64,000 bases of DNA, from positions 1-64,000 of the forward strand of contig JAHBSO010000010.1 of assembly GCA_019639075.1 (NCBI GenBank), written 5' to 3'. Made by a program: the position numbers and the translations under genes. The notes beneath the pieces are model-generated. The model was not told the origin of the DNA, made no database searches, and worked only from the letters and a program-made list of their open reading frames with translations. Shown piece after piece: positions 62,001 through 64,000 of this stretch; within the stretch, counting starts at the first letter, position 1, and each line of letters opens with the position of its first letter. Source of the DNA: Actinomycetota bacterium (lineage in GTDB: Bacteria; Actinomycetota; Acidimicrobiia; Acidimicrobiales; Iamiaceae).

Positions 62001-62587
62001 GAGCGGCTGAGGACGGTCTGCACCCGGGTGACGAGCTCGTTGTACTTCGGCAGGTGCTCGGCTGGGGTGCCCGACGCCGACGCCGCCGCGAGCACATCGG
62101 CGCACACCGCCAGGGTGAGCTCGCCGTTGTCGTCGACCAGCGACCCCTCGGAGGCGTCGGCCTGGCCGAGCAGACCCAGGACCTGGCCGGCGAAGCCGTG
62201 GATGGTGGAGATGGTCGCGGCGTCGAACTCCCCGACGGCCCGTGCGAGGTTGTCCCGGGCCCGGGCCCGGTCGGGCACCGGCAGCGACGACAGGTGGTCG
62301 AGCAGCGGGTCCGTCCCCGGCGGCACCGCGGGCTCGTCGCCATCGATGACGGCGACGAGGTGGCGGGCGGCGCCGGCGATGCGCTCGCGCACCCGGGCCC
62401 GGAGCTCGGCGGTGGCCGCCCTGGTGAAGGTGACGATCAGCAGCTCGGCGGCCCGGACGTCGCGCTCGGCGACGAAGCGGGTGGCCAACGCCGCGAGGGT
62501 GAAGGTCTTGCCCGTGCCGGCGCTGGCCTCGATGACGAGGGACGACTCGGGCAGCGGGCCGGTGAGGTCGAACCGGGTGGAGGTCAT
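59012..62587 (-). CDS. recB: Exodeoxyribonuclease V beta chain
   Basis: The 1191-residue product has the SF1A helicase motifs: IEASAGTGKTFTLAALATRF near residue 20, ALIDEFQDTDPVQWAIFRAL near 275, DPKQAIYAFRGADIHTY, QVMTVWVAKGLEFPIV near 650 and LRVLYVALTRASHQ. The C-terminal nuclease domain carries the metal-site Asp and Lys in FVIADYKTNRLHD near 1062. It is the 3'-5' motor and the only nuclease of RecBCD. ATG 62587 overlaps the recC stop. Confidence 0.93.
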   Translation of the reverse strand: MTSTRFDLTGPLPESSLVIEASAGTGKTFTLAALATRFVAERDVRAAELLIVTFTRAATAELRARVRERIAGAARHLVAVIDGDEPAVPPGTDPLLDHLSSLPVPDRARARDNLARAVGEFDAATISTIHGFAGQVLGLLGQADASEGSLVDDNGELTLAVCADVLAAASASGTPAEHLPKYNELVTRVQTVLSRSDLRLMPEPLGAGPEMDRAVVYLDLVQRGVDEVRAQRRRMGQRSFNDVLDGLRAQLVDDRGGLAANIVRSRFRVALIDEFQDTDPVQWAIFRALFDPAIAAGDGSDPTHLVLVGDPKQAIYAFRGADIHTYLAAVGAQSDTRSLTTNWRSDGAVLDAVDVLFSGVRFGSDEIAFTPVEPSDEHADRRMVDDVGRSLPGLDLRVHTTDHLDTTSKMVCGEPAAQADSARGAVFDDLVRVVRDRLDHAHLPTSDGGTRPVEPSDIAVLVKSAADAEDVRSKLVAQGVPAVLARGTSVLESPAAEQWRWLLDALQRPTDHRRARTFAIGWFGGRDVAWLDRADDRDIAAVQEQLWGWANTLRTHGVEAFLRKVFQESGVVGRVLTHPDGDRSLTDLEHLAELFRTDRAQGRSSVAGLLAVLDRPEDSQVHVNPNAELEGDESSRRVESDAASVQVMTVWVAKGLEFPIVCCPTLWTPPRNGEPLIYPEDGGSRSYDLLTGVTGIMGQKAKAKAWPDTKSAKDRKARADLERDGEALRVLYVALTRASHQTVLWWVRGWQSERSPLGRVLFGAGALDGNAEVPPEAEVVDHLRTLAGAAGLGAEPVLTVTDVGPVPAAAGQWTGPSSVVAEAVLAEATLDRVPPRRTARWSFTSISSRAADTHDNVDRPDVAPPSTVPDEVLDPGELVAALDRPDVSPLAPLPASADFGILVHSIYEHVDFAVDDLEAAVRDQLGRELSWRTFSLVPALLPGATEAVGRDRLVRGVVASLDTPLGADLDDRPLRTFGRADRLDELDFDLRLADGAGRVTDRALGSLLLAHLPDDDPYRGWAERVAAGAYDVDLAGHLTGSIDLVLRVRTPGAPDRFVIADYKTNRLHDPKAPPGADDYAPARLHHEMAHHHYPLQALLYSVALHRYLRWRIADYDPAVHLGGARYLFVRGMAGPGTRGTDGAPHGVARWDVPPALVTAVSDLFAGGSPGASPDAGAAVQGSLFDGSVPSA

Positions 62588-64000
62588 GCGTCGGCCTCGG
62601 CGGCTGCGAGGAGGGCGGCGTCGACGGTGGTGGATTCGTACCGCTGCCAGACGTAGCGGGCCCACCCCTCGAGGCGCCCCGCGTCCTCGAACGGATCGTC
62701 GTCGCGCCGGGTGATCGCGTAGAGGTCGTCGAGGTCACGGTCCCCGAAGGCGAGGCGGGCGATGGGCTTGTCCCCGTCGGCCCAGCCCTGGTGGCCCTGC
62801 CACTCCTTCCGCAGCGCCCGCTTCCCCACCTTGTCGGCCTCGTGGACCGCGTAGGTCAGGTTGGGGAACATCGGCAGCGGCTCGCACCGGGCCCGGCGGG
62901 CCACCTCCAACGCCACGGCGAGCCCGCCGAGGGCGTCGGCGCGCCTCGCCGCGGGGTCGTCCCCACTCGGGCGGAGGTCGACCAGCTGCTCCTTGCCCTT
63001 GTCCTGGTTCAACACGACCGATCGCCACGGACGCTCGGGATCGGTGGCCACCAGGGCGAGCAGCTCGATCCAGGCCGCCAGCCGGTAGCGGGGCTTCATC
63101 CGGCCGAACCCGATGTGGGCCGGACCCTGCGGGCCCTCGTCGAACGCGTGGTCCACCGAGCCGACCACCCGGGTGCCGTCGTCGAGGACCAGATCGATCG
63201 ACGTGGCGCCCAGGTCGACCGCACCGATGTGCAGGCGCTCGATGGCGTCGCTCAGGACACCGATCTCGGCGATGATCCCGCTCGTGCTCACGTCGCCGAG
63301 CGCGCCCGACGGCAGACGACCCCGCCGTTGCTCGTTGAGCAGCCACTCCTGCGGGTCGAGCCCGCGGCGGATCGCGGCGAGGAGACGATCGCCGACCTTC
63401 CACTTGTCGAGGCCCACGACGTCGACCGGGAGCTGGATCGGGATCGCGTCGGCCGCCGGGGAGAGCTGGACCTGGAGCCGCCGGCGCACGAACGAGCTCA
63501 CCGGGTCGCACACCGCGTCGATCAGCTCCGACAGCTCGAAGGTGTCCGGGTCGAGCGCCGGGAGCGGTTCGGCGAGGAACGGCAGGTGCTCCTGCTGGCG
63601 ATGACGCCGGGCCTCGGCGGCCAGCCGAGCCGTGGGGTCGTGGCTCCAGGCGGTGGCGACCGACAGGCCACCGGGCACGAAGTTCCGCTCGTCGAACGCC
63701 TGACGGGGGTGGGACGTCTCGAGCTTCGCCGGGTCGTCGGTGCCGGCGAGGGTGGCGCCGACCGTGTCGAGCAGCTCGGCGACGACCACCGCGGCCGGGA
63801 CCTCCCGATTGGTGCTGAGGTCACGCCCGTCGCGGATCACGACCAGACGGTCACCGGTCGACAGGATCGTCTCCAGGAGCGACAGGCGGCGATCGGCCCT
63901 GGGCTCGCGGTCGCCGACGAGCGGGGTGGTGGCGGCCAGGTCGTCGCCGTCGCCGGCCGGTGTGGTGAACGCCGTCTGGTCCATGCCCAGCAGCACCACC
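62584..64000 (-). CDS. recC: Exodeoxyribonuclease V gamma chain, 3' part
   Basis: The frame enters from the right window edge, so only the C-terminal 471 or so residues are present. Landmarks are SLLETILSTGDRLVVIRDGR, TSHPRQAFDERNFVPG with LSVATAWSHDPTARL, a segment PVSSFVRRRLQVQL and the IGFGRMKPRYRLAAWIELLA stretch, all typical of the RecC C-terminal half, which holds the inactivated nuclease-like domain and scans for Chi. The order recC-recB-recD on one strand is the standard operon. Confidence 0.9.
   Translation of the reverse strand, partial: VVLLGMDQTAFTTPAGDGDDLAATTPLVGDREPRADRRLSLLETILSTGDRLVVIRDGRDLSTNREVPAAVVVAELLDTVGATLAGTDDPAKLETSHPRQAFDERNFVPGGLSVATAWSHDPTARLAAEARRHRQQEHLPFLAEPLPALDPDTFELSELIDAVCDPVSSFVRRRLQVQLSPAADAIPIQLPVDVVGLDKWKVGDRLLAAIRRGLDPQEWLLNEQRRGRLPSGALGDVSTSGIIAEIGVLSDAIERLHIGAVDLGATSIDLVLDDGTRVVGSVDHAFDEGPQGPAHIGFGRMKPRYRLAAWIELLALVATDPERPWRSVVLNQDKGKEQLVDLRPSGDDPAARRADALGGLAVALEVARRARCEPLPMFPNLTYAVHEADKVGKRALRKEWQGHQGWADGDKPIARLAFGDRDLDDLYAITRRDDDPFEDAGRLEGWARYVWQRYESTTVDAALLAAAEADA

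Overview
The window is GC-rich throughout, with mostly GTG or ATG starts, GTGA/ATGA stop-start overlaps between neighbouring genes, many short-tailed lipoproteins and one copy each of recBCD and sbcCD. Together with a rifamycin phosphotransferase under a rifamycin-associated element, this points to an actinobacterium. A lineage such as Acidimicrobiia is likely, but that is inference from gene content and not proven here. A perfect Illumina P5 oligonucleotide inside a gene at 15012-15040 shows that the sequence is a short-read assembly with at least one artefact.

Layout. (1) 226-3189: a tRNA-Gly gene whose 3' end and downstream terminator are repeated 2.84 kb away. The two copies bracket a small island holding two toxin-antitoxin remnants with intact antitoxins and broken toxins, plus three unrecognised genes; no integrase is left. 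(2) 3214-4258: two small unknown genes. (3) 4287-18763: a purine/ureide catabolism and uptake region. On the minus strand are uraD, an allantoate amidohydrolase, a puuE-type allantoinase, a pucG-type aminotransferase and an 8-oxoguanine-type deaminase, each overlapping the next by 4 bp. An acetamidase-family gene and an amidase are divergent from these. Beyond them lie two Rieske oxygenases, a TauE-type permease and a four-gene NMT1-like ABC transporter. (4) 18913-22649: unknown genes, a Fic relic without its catalytic core, a hotdog thioesterase and a VOC protein. (5) 22716-25339: the rifamycin-associated element and rph. (6) 25344-34695: a palindromic repeat cluster, a membrane sulfatase-like protein and a branched-chain-amino-acid-type ABC transporter built from fused proteins (LivH-LivM, and MFS-LivF-LivG). 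(7) 34818-52606: a mixed chromosomal stretch of transporters, lipoproteins, hydrolases, two Gfo/Idh/MocA oxidoreductases, a DUF5925 AAA ATPase, a PQQ-type beta-propeller protein, a diiron ferritin-like protein, a GNAT-S4 pair, a zinc-protease-like lipoprotein and a GT14-like glycosyltransferase. (8) 52662-64000: sbcC, sbcD, recD, recB and the 3' part of recC, all on the minus strand.

How parts work together. The ureide genes form a continuous route from OHCU through allantoin, allantoate and ureidoglycine to glyoxylate/glycine with release of ammonia. Uricase and HIU hydrolase are not in the window. The Rieske pair and the ABC transporter share a candidate operator half-site motif and may import and oxidise an N-heterocyclic substrate feeding the route. 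The second transporter (27814-34695) is a complete two-polypeptide version of a system that normally needs four. RecBCD and SbcCD together handle double-strand ends and hairpins.
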